Of a stretch of DNA of 64,000 nucleotides, positions 46,966 through 58,487 are shown in pieces. The notes beneath the pieces were generated by a model. That model ran no database searches and was not told the DNA's origin. It worked only from the letters and a program-made list of their open reading frames with translations. A program made the position numbers and the translations under genes. The number at the start of each line of letters is the position of its first letter. Position 1 is the first letter of the stretch. Where the stretch lies: contig MU277708.1 in NCBI GenBank assembly GCA_022385805.1, forward strand, positions 204,596-268,595, written 5' to 3'. This DNA is from Pilatotrama ljubarskyi. Taxonomy: Eukaryota; Basidiomycota; Agaricomycetes; Polyporales; Polyporaceae.

Positions 46966-49900
46966 TCAGCTTGTCGTGTCCTCTGGCGGGTTCGGGTTGA
47001 GCACGTACAGCCGCCGCTTGGGGACGGTCACGATCGAGACGTCCCGCCGGCTGAGCTCCTCCTCGATCCGCCGCTGCCGTGTGTCCTCGTCCTCTTCGTC
47101 ATCGTCGTCGACGTCCGGAGAGTGACAGTGCGAGTGCGACGCGGCGTACTCCTGCTCTACGGTCAACGCAGCGCGGTAAGGAGGCTGGTGATGCTGGTAC
47201 GGACCCCGGGCCTCGGAGGGGAAGGGGACCGCCATGGGCTCGTTCATCGACATCGGCCGCGAGCCGTTGGGTGAGCCCGCGCGGGGAACAGGGGAGAATG
47301 CGACGGGCTCGGCGCGCAGTCGGCTGAAGATGACGGAGAGAATCGATTCTCGCGGATATCCATTCCATGCAAGAGCGACGAGGATGACGTAGAAGACGGC
47401 CGTCCATGCGAGGAAGACGCCGAACACCGCTCTTGGGCCGCGTTGCCACAAGGCAACAAGGGCCAGGGCTGAGAGAGCGAGCAGAAGGGCATGGAAGAGA
47501 ACATGGATGAACCCTTCGAATGGCGAAGGGAGAACTGGGTGCTCTACGGGGCTTTGGTGGCCCATGAGACCGTTGGTACTCGTCACCTCCATCGGCGTTG
47601 TACCGGGCGTCCACGCTTCCTGGCCTCTTCGGTCCACCGGGCTAAGGCCGTAGCCGAGCTCGCCCTACACACATACCATCAGCCATCGACGGTGTCAACA
47701 TCTAGCGCAGACACGCACCATTGCACTATTGCTGCGCTTGGGGTCGAGCCAGCTCATGTCGCTGAGATTGCGAGGCGTATGGGTAGGCCGAGGGTCAGAG
47801 AATGCGGCAAGGCTATTCCCGCTTGCGCGACGCTGGCGGATCGGCCTGTTGACCACCTCGAAGGATCGCTGTGATGGCGTGTGCGTGTGATCTTCGGACG
47901 TTGTTTCGTTCGATCGACGTCCTGTTATGCCAGCCCAGGTTCCAATGCCTGCCCACGACCTCACCCTCCTCCTCGTCTCGCCGTTCGGCGCGTCATGCGA
48001 CAGCGGTTCGGATCTCTGAGAGGGGCTCACTGCGCGGCCGTTCATGCTCAGTTTCTCCGTTGTAGAGTCCGCCCGATGCCTGCCTACCGCAGGCTCATTG
48101 TCTCTTGAGCCATCGCAACGTCTGATGACGAGCGCGACAATGTGCAGAATGGGAACTAGGCCATACATGGCGGCAAAGAGGGCCAATCCAGCCTTGGAGT
48201 GTGCGGTCGGAAGAGTGGGGGATGCTACTGAGCGCTTAGCCACAGCCATGCCAGTAGAAGTAATGGACGTGAAAGCGGTCGCCAAACCAGCGATACCAAG
48301 GCCATATGCCGCAAGGCCGACGACGGCACCAAGGTAGAAGAGAGCGAGATGGCGTTGGGTGCTCTGTGACAGTCCAACGGTAGGGGAGGAGAGGCGGTGG
48401 AGGACGAGTGCAGGGAAGAACAGTGCGACGGAGATCGCGGTAGTGGACTTGTGAATAGTGGAGGTATCATACGCGACTGTGTTCCCTGACGATGGAGCTC
48501 CTTGGCCCGAACCAGACGAGTCCGGTCCGGACGTCGGCGTGCTGGACGGTGATGTGGAGCCCGTAGATGTCGGGGAGGCGATGGAAGCCGCACATTGTGT
48601 CAAGTATTGCACAGTTACACCTTGGCCGTTGGCACTGGCACCAGAAGTTAGGGACCCGCTGCCGAACCCGGACCAAGTCTGGTTCGTTTTCGTCAAGGTG
48701 GCGTTGTACGCCCTCAAGAGCCAGATATCCTGCAGGTAATTCCCGTCTTCATCCCGACCGCCAAAGACAATAGTGTCCGCGGCGTCGATGCTGGTGTCGC
48801 CAATCAAGGGTCCGGACCAAGAAAGAGCGGCAGCGCCTTGACGCGGCGCAGGGTAGGAGGCTTTCCCGTTAGAGCCGGGATCACCTGCAGGTAACACCCG
48901 TGCCCATGCAGCTGATGTAGATATAGTCTATCAGAGAAGTTCATGCAAATGGTCGCCACACGGACAGACAAACCTGTTCCGACATCGAGCACAGCCTTCG
49001 CAGCCTATGTAAGTACTACGACAGATATCGCGCAAACAGAGGACTTACGACTTCGCCTCGCTTCAGTCCGCCGCCGTCGTCCCACAGGGAACTGTTGAAG
49101 GTCCCGAAGAGCACGAATGCTTGCGTGTTAAAGCTGCTAGAGGCTTGGCACATATTCGGAACCACAGCCGGATCGATACGTGGTGCTATGCAAGGGCTGA
49201 CGTTGACTACGTTCCCAGTGGATGCATCGATGATCTGCGTATCTTGCACCGCGCAGGAAGAGTCGAGGATGGACTCGGCAGGAGCCGCCGACGTGCAGCC
49301 TCCTACCGCGACTATCTGTTGACCGATCACGGTCCCTCCCATAGACACTCGCCCCTTGACGTCGGAGGACACACGGACACGGGACCAGCTTGCATCGACG
49401 CTATTTGGGAGGTTCGAGGACAGAGTCCCCGACACATCGAGCTGCCAGACTTCGGACAAGTCGTAGACTTGCTGTCCGTCGTACCCACCCGCCATGTAGA
49501 ATGAGTTGTTTGGGGTAGTAGTCTGGGGGTCGGTGGTGAACGGAACTCGAGGATCAATGCCACCGACGGCACCCCACCGACCGGAGGGGCCACCGGGTGA
49601 TAAACCGACTCTTGCCCAGAACTGGCTGGTATAGTCGAATTCCTAGGAGGGAGGTATCAGATCTATCGCTGTGCCTCACGCTCTGACAGTCCGGAGAAGC
49701 CACTTACCCATACATCAGTGGCTGGGCTCCCGTTGGAACTCTCGCCGTCGATTACTATATGGCCGTGGCGGCTTCGAGAGATGAGAACGCCTGATGAAGA
49801 GTACGAAGTAACTCACTAGCTCGCCGCAGAATCATCGCCGCCTAACGGGGCAGCCCTAACTGAAGGAGAATCCTTCAGGCCAGAGGGCATGGTTGCACTC

Positions 49901-50249
49901 GTCCAGCGGAGATTTGCCAAGTCAATGCTGATCACGACACGCCTCAGTAGCCCTCGGATTATGGAGAACGAAAGACATACAGGTATGTTGATCCCGTAGG
50001 AAGGCCCTGCTGCGACTCTCCGCCGAAAATTAAGAGTACTCTGTTCGTGCTGTCGTAGCCGATCGTGGCGTCTTTGAGAGGAGGCGCAGCTGGTCCCTGG
50101 AGAAGACCCGAGAGGTTTATCCATTGGAGGGGCGGGACGGGCATGCTCGTGGAGATGGCTTGGGCGTGAACGGAGGCGAGAGACGAGACGAACGAGAACA
50201 CGAGACCGAGGACAACATGTCGAGAGCGGCTGGAAGAAGAGCGAGACAT
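46966..50249 (-). CDS. Kelch-repeat protein with signal peptide and multi-pass membrane domain (unknown function)
   Basis: Starts at ATG 50247-50249 with a signal peptide (HVVLGLVFSFVSSLASVHAQ). The ectodomain carries Kelch/galactose-oxidase-like blades: YDSTNRVLLIFGGESQQG, HIVIDGESSNGSPATDVW, SFYMAGGYDGQQVYDLSEVW, IVAVGGCTSAAP and DTIVFGGRDEDGNYLQDIWL. A Ser/Thr/Gly-rich stalk (about 48.46-48.60 kb) is followed by about five hydrophobic helices: ISVALFFPALVLH, LALFYLGAVVGLAAYGLGIA, LALFAAMYGLVPILHIVAL, VLFHALLLALSALALVAL and GVFLAWTAVFYVILVALAW. A cytosolic loop of about 130 residues separates helices 3 and 4. The intron between about 47.66 and 47.72 kb joins SNSAM to GELGYGLSP. The tail is acidic (DVDDDDEEDED) and ends NPNPPEDTTS, stop 46966-46968. 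Possibly a surface sensor or adhesin; role unknown. Confidence 0.83.
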
Positions 50250-53200
50250 CGTGGACGAGAACGACGAACGTCGAGGGCGCGCTGAGCCCGCGCTCATTGC
50301 GAGCTGGGGAGGGGGGGAGGACAAAGCCAGGGATCGATGTGGTGGTTCGCCAGACGTGGTTCAGCCGCCGCCCACGGCCTCAGCGAAGGGCACCGAAACG
50401 CCAGCCGCGCCGGGCGCTAACCTGCCTCGCCTCTTCGGAACGGCTTCCAGCGGCCGCTCAGATCACACAAGCACCCCTCGCCGCCGTCCTCGCCCGACAT
50501 CAGCGTCCACAGCCTTGCGCCGATACTCCCCAGCGAGCAACCCCCTCTCGCTTGAGTTTGTGCGGCCCTCTTTTTCGCTGCATCGTGGCGTGTTTTTCGG
50601 ACCGCTGTGGCAAGACTTTGTCCAACGAAAGCACCTCAGTCCGTTCAGCCTCCAGTTCCGCAACATTCTCGAAAGCGGCCGCCCGTTCGCAGACCGGACT
50701 GCTGATGCTGCCCTCTGGGCGGCAGCAATGCCAGTGATCCTACTGCACATGCGCGATGGCTCGTGGCCAGTCTACCTAGAACTCTGACAAGCGCAACACT
50801 TGACGAGCCTGGTTCATCGGTCCGAGTTGCGAGTCGCGACCGGTACAGTAGGCTGCGAGATGCCCAACGCGTTATGTACAGTAACTGACGCGCTCCGACA
50901 GCGTTGTGGCGGCCGCAGTCCCCCAAACGGGCAATTGCGGGCCAGCATGGCTCGCTATTTGTACAGGACCCGGTACTGCATACCTGTGCAATCTCGCACA
51001 TCCTACCCTCTCAGCCATGGATGTCGCGCCGTCTGTCTCCAGTCACGAGCGTGCCAACATACGAGTGCACATGCATGACGCCGGGCTTGCCATTCGCGAC
51101 CGCTCCCGCGTTACCTGAAATAGCCGTCCGCACCGCATGGAACGGTCCAGAATCAGCAAGTCACTCCAATCTAACAGCGCACGCTGAGCAGTGGTCTTCG
51201 CGCTGCTCTGGATGGCGTGGGGCTTACGGCCAGCGACTAAATACAGTACGACAGGACACGTCGACTCGAGGTCGTAGGGCGGGCACATGTGCCTCCGGTC
51301 AGCGGAGGCTTCCCGAACCACACTCCCACCTGGACCTTTGGGCCGAGCAGGGCATTCGTTTGCGGTCCGCGCCCGCTAACCCACAGCGTCCGAGCGCTCC
51401 TCGTATGAGTCCTCCACAGGATAACAGAACGCCGGAAGCAGGCATTTGAGTGCATGCGTGGTTTCATCCTCACATGGTATGACCGGCTAGGCGGGTGGCA
51501 CGGCGTCTGGCGGCCCATGTCATATCGAAGTACCGAGCGGTGAGATTGATGCAGTGGATCAGGAGGACCGAGGAGAGTATCCCACCACAAGCTATACTGC
51601 TCAGAGGGGACCGGTGCATAGAGGCGTCTGATGATTAGGAGCTCCCGTGCTACGAGCAGATAGTACTTAACCACTTTCGAGTCACGGTACGCACGACGCA
51701 CGACGCGGCAGAGGTCGCTACAGTAAAGATTCACCGTCGCTGTATCGAAGACCTACCACCGATGTCATCACGTCCGCTACCACTTGTACAGCACGGTCGT
51801 GGAGGTCTAGCTGCCAGCGGCGTCGTTCATGATCATCACAACGAGCGGTACTGTCGGTGCCAAGTACCACGTTCTACGGCTATTATAGAGTTACCGAGTA
51901 CGAAGAGCACCTACCTTGATGTAGTCGCTTACGTATGGTCGACTCAGCACAGGCGGGCGCGACGTATTCGTACTAGAGTTCTCCGAGCGGTCTGGCAAGC
52001 AGTTCAAGAACTGCTCACAGATCTGGACACGGATCTTGTTCTGACGCCACCACGGGCGTGTAGATTGCCCCGCCAGATCCGCACGCCGTGGTACGGATTA
52101 GGCGCCCATTTCGGCAACCAGTTACGCGCTCTTATGTCCAGCTTTGGCCTCTCTCATCCTGCACCCTGGTTACATCTGGTTACATACCCTGCGCATCACG
52201 TCATTACTCTCAAGTAGCTCAGGAGACTCTTGAAGGCAGCTGTGAACTCTGAGGTTTGAGGATAATCTGTGCGATTCAAATTGGTGAGTCAAAGGATCCG
52301 CATTGCAACTGCCCCTGCGTGCCACACCGACAGGGCAGATCCAGCAGTTCCGTAGCTGTTCATCGCCCCGAATACGAACTAGCGTCTTGCAGATTGAGTG
52401 CGCTCAAAGCACACTCCGATCGCGGAGTCGCTGTCTGATACGAGTGATGCTTGCTCACCTAACCTCTGCCTTTGTGTGCACAGTCGCCCGCTTACTCGGG
52501 CGGTACATGCGGCTCTGGTCCATCCATATGCCGCTCCGCCCTTCCTAGCCATTACTTCAGCTAGCGGTGGCGTCAACGTTCGAGCGACTTCGGTGCCTTG
52601 AGGAGAGGTCATCGACCCCATACGGGATGAGCCCGCCGCCGACTCAACTCCGCGCCCAGGGCGCGACTCACATACCACCACAGCGAAGGCTCAGCGAACC
52701 ACAAAGAGCGGCTAGACCGCCTTACGGAGCTAAGCTCTATGCCTTCTGGAAGTAACCGCCATCGAGCGTCGCGCGCGGGCAGCTCCCCGACCGCAATGCG
52801 AGCTACATCAGCGGCATTCCACCAACGAGCGGGCTGACTCGAGGCTCTCTGATGAGTCCCTCCGATCTCAGAAGAAGCCGTCGCGCGGCGCATACGTGGC
52901 GTCAACTTCACAGGCGCAGTGTGGCGTACAACCTCGACGGTCGACCCCATCAAGCCATCGCGCGCTGTTGACAATCGCTCGGAGCAGATATGGCAACGCT
53001 CCGGGCAGGACGAAGCAACCGCATAGTGTGCTCAGCTCGGAGGTCAACCGAGCGTACTGTCTCCGAGCTCAGTGTTTCATGCTACACAGGTGCCTTCAAG
53101 ACGCTGGGCGATACCATCTGGAGTGCGCGGAGTACGCGTGCAGGGTCTGGCTTGATCGTTAGCGCGCGCTATCGATCGACCCTTGGGACAGCTACTGTTG

Positions 53201-53735
53201 AAGCTGACTGTCCGAACTATACGGTGGACCGCACGGATTACACGTCGTGACTCACTCAAGCCCTATCGTCGAAGCAAGAACCTGCAGAGAACGACGGACG
53301 AGAGGACGGAGTTGCGAGATGTGGCGTACGAACACAGTGTCACCCGCAATCATGCCCTGTCCTAGGATGGCATCGCTCGCGCTCCTCTCCTATTCGCCAA
53401 GATAAGTCATCCTAGGTTGTCTCCTCATACGGCGATCACAAATCGATGGCACACAGCTTCCGTCCCCGCGAGCTTTGAGGACCGCTCAGCGCCATGGTCA
53501 TCTATCCTCTGTGCTCGGCGTTGAAACGCTCTTGATCAACCTGCAGCGAGGCATGCGCCGGGACATGAGGTATGCGGTTCTCCTCATGGAACGGATCGCG
53601 CTCAACGTTATACGGACGCTCAGTAGAATGCGCCTGTATAAATGACATCGGTGAGTTGGCAAAGATGCTCAGAGCTCTCGGGACTCACGTTCTGTACACC
53701 GAACATCGAGCGCAATGGCTAATCCTCACCCGTGA
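50250..53735. other. Gene-poor region, 3.5 kb
   Basis: No gene supported. The first 500 bp contain the Kelch gene promoter. Short frames on both strands lack family motifs, and their composition differs from the neighbouring genes (less codon bias to the eye). It may be decayed transposon or fast-evolving DNA; no terminal repeats were recognised. Confidence 0.4.
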
Positions 53736-54299
53736 GTGCCTTCATTTTGCATCCTCGACCTACTTGCGGGAAACGCCGCTCTGCACGGCGGGACGTACGC
53801 CACAGGCCGCACGTCTCCTATTCATCCTTTTGCTGACACCTTCTGTACTTATAGAGAGTTGGCTAAGGTTCTGCTCCCTGCAAACATACCTGACCACTTC
53901 ATATGCGCAGCCGGGAGGCAACTGAAGAGGAAAAGTTGTGGTCCGCCAATCATGACTCCGGCTGAAGCCCAAGCCCATCTTTTTAACGAGCATAAGATCA
54001 GTCTGTGCGTAGTCTGTGCTTCACTGAGACGCAGCGAGTCTGACCTCGATTGCCTCAGGACAAACCCCGGTTTGAACTGCGCAGTGTGTGGCTGGAGATT
54101 CAGAGAACTTGGCCGTTACGTAGCGCACAAGTGGCTGCAGTGAGACTCGTCTTCCGCTAATAATGTGGACTTCACTGACGATTCATCTCTTAGTATCCTC
54201 ACAACACGATGTGATGAATGCTCCCGAAGCTTCGCAACGCCCAACGAGCGATTCTTGCACCTGTGTGAGCGGCACGGTGTGGCTCCTGATAACGTCTAG
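53736..54299 (+). CDS. Small protein with two C2H2 zinc fingers (5' end uncertain)
   Basis: The frame is open from 53736; its first in-frame ATG is 53952, and a stop lies just upstream of 53736, so an additional 5' exon is likely. The intron 54140-54193 (donor GTGAGA, acceptor TTAG) joins two exons so that finger 1 becomes CAVCGWRFRELGRYVAHKWLH, a perfect C-x2-C-x12-H-x3-H. Finger 2 is CDECSRSFATPNERFLHLC followed by ERH, C-x2-C-x12-H-x4-H. A Cys-rich segment precedes them (LCVVCASLRRSESDLDC). Stop TAG 54297-54299. The match of the splice to the zinc-finger spacing is strong evidence that this is a real coding gene. Nucleic-acid or protein binding is likely; target unknown. A perfect hairpin begins three bases after the stop. 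Confidence 0.6.
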
Positions 54300-54301
54300 A
54301 G

Positions 54302-54338
54302 GATGCAGCTTGTGCTAGAGTATCGCACAAGCTGCATC
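54302..54338 (+). repeat. Perfect 14-bp inverted repeat (hairpin) after the zinc-finger stop codon
   Basis: GATGCAGCTTGTGC (54302-54315) and its exact reverse complement (54325-54338) are separated by nine bases. It lies directly 3' of the stop codon, so it would form a stable stem in the mRNA 3' UTR. Confidence 0.9.
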
Positions 54339-54339
54339 T

Positions 54340-54924
54340 GCGGACTCCTCAGTCTCAGCTCTCCGAGCCAACACTCCATACTCTGCCTTTGCAAACTTGT
54401 TCAACTATTCCTACCTCCAGCTAATCGCGACTTTACTCTACGCATATACTAATTTAGATCAGGACGCTGTATAGCTTACTCCATAGAAGCATGACCACAG
54501 CGGTGGTCATATGTAGCACTTGTATCGTATAGGTAGCTTAGCAAAGTACCTACAGCTCTGCGCAGCATGTGTAGCTTAGCGCATCATCTATAGCATATCC
54601 ACTGGTCGCCGATATAGAACGGTGCGATCCCAGGCGGACATAGGACCACCAATCGCAGGGCGTCAGCAGATAGCGCGCGCTATTCCCCGGCGAAGGCAAG
54701 AAGGCATACGTGAGGAGCAGGCGCGATTATTCAGCGTTCCGCCAGAAAGCAAGGACTCCCACCGTGGGGCTTCTAGCATTGAAGGGAAAAGCCCGTGGCA
54801 GCTGGCGCGGGCGTCATACGATCAGGTCGCGCTCGCTCCGGCGACTAGAGAAGATGCCAGGGTGCGCGTCAGCTATCCAGCAGATCCTCGTGGATTCCTA
54901 GTCACCGGGAGAAGAGCACCATGA
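54340..54924. other. Intergenic, AT-richer stretch with short repeats
   Basis: Contains an 8-bp inverted repeat (ATGACCAC at 54491-54498, GTGGTCAT at 54503-54510) and three copies of the word TAGCTTA between 54470 and 54580. A frame at 54622-54924 has no recognised motif. Confidence 0.45.
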
Positions 54925-55182
54925 TCGAGAGAACCCTTTCCAGATACATACTTCGAGTCAGACGGCAAGAGAGCGAGCATCGAGAGGATCGCACGATGTT
55001 GGGAAGCGCTTGCGGGATATCATACGCTTCGCGGGAGCGGACAAAGTTGTGTTGAGGAAGGAGGGCAAGTTCATCATGCGCTTTGCGACATGTGTCGCAG
55101 GTTTCTTGATCCGCCGCCGTGCTGGCTTGGAAAATGGTGCGTAGTGGCGTTCACCAGCTACGAACGGAGCAGGCAGGGGTGA
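54925..55182 (+). CDS. Unassigned open frame with a Cys motif, ending at a splice-donor consensus
   Basis: Eighty-five codons are open without an ATG. The frame contains ALCDMCRRFLDPPPCWLGKW followed by CVV (C-x2-C-x8-C-x5-C), which resembles zinc-binding clusters. An acceptor-like TTTCCAG lies inside its 5' end, and GTGAGT at 55179 overlaps the in-frame TGA. This looks like an internal exon of an unrecognised gene. A 78-codon minus-strand frame (54958-55194) overlaps it and cannot be excluded. A small frame at about 55504-55650 (starting MLVPPEVEPG) could be a later exon. Confidence 0.28.
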   Translation, partial: SREPFPDTYFESDGKRASIERIARCWEALAGYHTLRGSGQSCVEEGGQVHHALCDMCRRFLDPPPCWLGKWCVVAFTSYERSRQG

Positions 55183-56353
55183 GTCCTTTGACACCGCGTC
55201 CTTCGCGAGTGAGAGCTATCTGACTGACAGTCAGCCTGAGCGTAGGTCACGAGGAACGGTTCAGACAGCTCACCTGTATATGCCATTGCGCTGTATGTAA
55301 TCTCGCAGGACTTGAGCGAACGCGACCTCTATCCGTCTGCCCCGGAGCGGGCATTGCTCGAGATTGCATTCCCAAGACAAGAACACCCGCGAACGGATTG
55401 AAGCAGCAAGAGACCGATACCAATAGGGTTGATCTGCCGGCGAGGCCGTCGCTGCATGACGCTGTAAACAGAGCAGTTTGATTTTGAGCGGCTGGACGAA
55501 ACACCATGTTGGTACCGCCGGAGGTCGAGCCAGGTCCTCTCCTGCGCGCCCAAATACAAAGCGTATCCAGGGGGTTCGACGAATATAACGCGATTATTCA
55601 ATTGGCTGGGTTGGCAGTCGCGGGAAGGGAAGCCCACAGGAGCGCCTAGAAGCGCTGGCATTCGGCACGCCGGATCCGGAACACATGGGCAGCGTCTCTA
55701 TAAGGCAACCGGAATACGCCCGGTTGGCACGGAGGAGTCGCTTAGGCCGCCGTTGTTTGCTCGTGTATTTGTTCGTGTGGGTCCTCCCCATCACGGAGGT
55801 CGCCGTTTTCCTGAGCGGGGACGTGCATTCCGCCCTCGGCCTAGGCATTTATAACACCACCCTCGGCGCTGTTGCAGAGCAAGATTCTGGCATGGAACCT
55901 CTCTGCAGTCAAAAAGAAAGCGCGCACCGCAATCCTGGTTCGCCCTGCTGTGCTCGAGATCTTGATGATTCTCCACGCGCCCACAGCGCCCAGCCGATTG
56001 TAGAATTCAAAGACCGCCGAGTGCACGCGCCGGTCTTAAAGCCTCCTGCAGCCCTTGTCTCTGGGTTACGTTCCCCTCTCTCCTGGAATCCCCTCTTGCA
56101 CATAAGCAGCCCTTCGTCGGCTCTCCAGAGCACTCTTCTTTTCCTTTGATACTGACCCGGTTACCCTTTGCCATGACTTCGCACGGGACTGACGTCTCAT
56201 GGGACTCTCTGGGCAGGTGAGTGTGGCGAGCACCTTTCCGACGTCCCTCCCTTTCTCTAGTGCGACGACGTAGTATTAAATCGTCAGGCGGCGTGTTTTG
56301 ACGCGTCGCAGCCTTCGTTGTGCTCCTCCTCACTTCGAATTACGAAGGTCAAC
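55183..56353. other. Intergenic, upstream of C2H2 transcription factor
   Basis: No gene supported. A plus-strand frame at 55685-56149 starts with a hydrophobic stretch but has no family signature. The right end holds the promoter of the next gene. Confidence 0.4.
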
Positions 56354-57918
56354 ATGTCACTGAGCTGCGCCACAATCCCCTACTATAGGACAACCTTGCC
56401 TGCTAGTGACTCGCTTTCCCGCAAGGAGTATATGAGGCGTGAACTGCTTCCAACAACCGAAATTTACCCCTCGCCACATGGACAAACCCGCGACACCTTG
56501 TCGCCACCGCGCGCTTCGAAACCCACCGAGTATGCCTCTGTCCAGTCGTCGATACACTGCAAGCTCACGCGACCTCGTAGCCCATGTGGCGGCAACTCTT
56601 TCCTAGACAGACATGCTATTGCCAACTATCCGTCCAAGGCACCCGAGCACCCTCCCAGCCTGTCTGTGTACAAACGTCCCACCGCGACCTTCATGTGGCC
56701 TCGGTTCACGCCAAAGGTTGCGGAACCTGTGTCCCTGAGGCCGGTAATCTACGTGAAGTATAGGCCGCCGCAGGAGGAGCCAGACAGACCTGCATCGTCT
56801 TCGGGAACATCCACTCATGGCTCGCAAGGGTAAGTGGCGACGCGAGTTGTCTAGCCGATTGCACAGAATACGTCCTCAACTTAGCACTCACAGTTCGGAT
56901 CATTCCAATCTGACGCCGTACTCCACGCCTGCGTCCACGCCTCCTCCGGCCTCCCGCAAAAGGAGCTCTTCTATAGACTCTGAGTGAGTCCGATGTCATT
57001 TGCCACATTGACGCCACAAAGCTCATCACGGCATCCCTTGGCGCAGCATTGTTGCTAGCCCGTCGGATCGCTTCCTGAAGCACTCCAGGTGAGAGTCACT
57101 TCTCGAGATCCCGCTCTCTTACTGATCGATGTGTCTCAGAACTTCTCGCCACAGCCCTATCCACCGGGTGAGCTCCGAGCGCACTACTGCCTGCTCGGAG
57201 ATCGTAAGCCATACATCCCGGCCAACGGAAAGAAGTCTTAAGACCACGTGCCTTACCATTGGGAGCGAGCAAAGTCGCCCTGCCACTTATCATTCAAATT
57301 CCGGCTACGCCACCGCCCTACCTCGATCAGCTGTGCCCCCAGCTGTCAATGCCTACGCAGCGCGGCAAGCGTCCGCGAACCAGCAAGACGACCCGATGAA
57401 GGAGGAGTGGATGAAGTATACAACGCCACATCCAGATCTCAGCCCTTCGGCCCCCCTGTATAAGTGCACTTGGACGATCAAGACGTCCGGGGGGACGAAG
57501 GAGTGCGAGTATCGGTCGAAGAAGCACCTCGTCAAGCGGCACATCGAGTCGAAGCACTTGCAGCTGCGGTAAGCCGCGTGTCACCGGGCATCGATTGAGC
57601 GACCCTGACGAGAGATTGTCAGCCCCTGCGTATGCCCAGTATGCGGAAAGGGATTTGCTCAGAAGAGCAATCTGGACACCCACCTGAACACGCAGTACGC
57701 CGACTTTGACTATCGCGTGTTTCACATCTGTCTCACATGCTTCTGGCAGCACGGGCGATGAGCCGCACAAGTGTCACTACTGCCAGCTACGGTTCAAGGA
57801 CCCTGCACGCCGGCATCGACACATGATATCCGCCCACGGCCATATTTCGTCTAGGACGAAGAAAGGCCGACAGGCCCCTACGACGTTCTCGCCTGAGGTT
57901 TCCGATCCTGAAGCTTGA
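56354..57918 (+). CDS. C2H2 zinc-finger transcription factor
   Basis: Six exons (56354-56829, 56894-56983, 57047-57088, 57140-57568, 57623-57694, 57750-57918) sum to 1278 nt, giving 425 aa. The N-terminal 280 residues are Ser/Pro/Thr-rich and probably disordered. The C-terminus carries three fingers: an atypical first one (YKCTWTIKTSG..KEC with KRHIESKH), then CVCPVCGKGFAQKSNLDTHL (His pair completed across an intron), the linker HTGDEPHK, and CHYCQLRFKDPARRHRHMIS ending in AHGH. The intron before the linker (57695-57749) must be removed to make it, which confirms the structure. It is probably a sequence-specific DNA-binding regulator; target unknown. The start at 56354 is the first ATG of this frame, and an alternative short exon from 56173 did not fit the phase. 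Confidence 0.82.
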
Positions 57919-58487
57919 CAGAGGAACACCTGGTCCGCCGCCGATTCCGGGGTGGTCGACGTATGCCAGGTCCTCACCACTCTTGCAGCGCCTCTTGACT
58001 TCAGCGATGTCGTGTACCATCGGCATGAAAACCACCGCCGATCTCCGCTCTCCGCCGCTGTTGCGCTCCTCCTCGCTGATACATTTTAAAAAATTCGCTG
58101 TGTATTCCGTATCATTCCGTATTCCTCTTCGTTGTATCAATAATGCTCTGCAGTACGCTTGTGAGTAGATTTGTCGAAAGCGGTATATGATTTTCTAGCT
58201 TTTGCCCGTCAGTTGCTATGCTGTTGTTCATCCTGCTGCGCTTTGTTAACTTCTTGTATTATACGATACCCTTCGCTCACGTACCGCAAAAATCAAACCG
58301 CCGGTTGGACCGACCTCTGTCCTGGGTCGAGATGGCAATGTGAGGCAAGTTGGATAGCTGCCCGAGCGGCGGCAGTGACGTAGCTTCTTGGGCGTCGGCG
58401 GCTAGCAGGCGCTAAAGAGCACGGCGCATCCCTGATTCCCTCGGACTTGCTGAACCATCATGCTTTCGTTGTTCTCTCTCATCCGTA
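57919..58487. other. Intergenic between C2H2 factor and MIX23 gene
   Basis: 569 bp with the 3' end of one gene and the promoter of the next. It includes an A/T-rich patch near 58081-58140. Nothing else seen. Confidence 0.5.

Noticed and set aside
50251..50787. 178-codon plus-strand frame beside the Kelch gene
   Set aside because: Antisense to the Kelch promoter and start, Arg/Pro/Ser composition, no motif; likely chance.
51237..52217. Frames at 51237-51734 (minus) and 51762-52217 (plus)
   Set aside because: No domain signatures, mixed hydrophobic and basic composition, no splice logic recovered.
55685..56149. Frame with a hydrophobic stretch that could be a membrane protein
   Set aside because: Only one weak hydrophobic run, then low complexity; no family resemblance.
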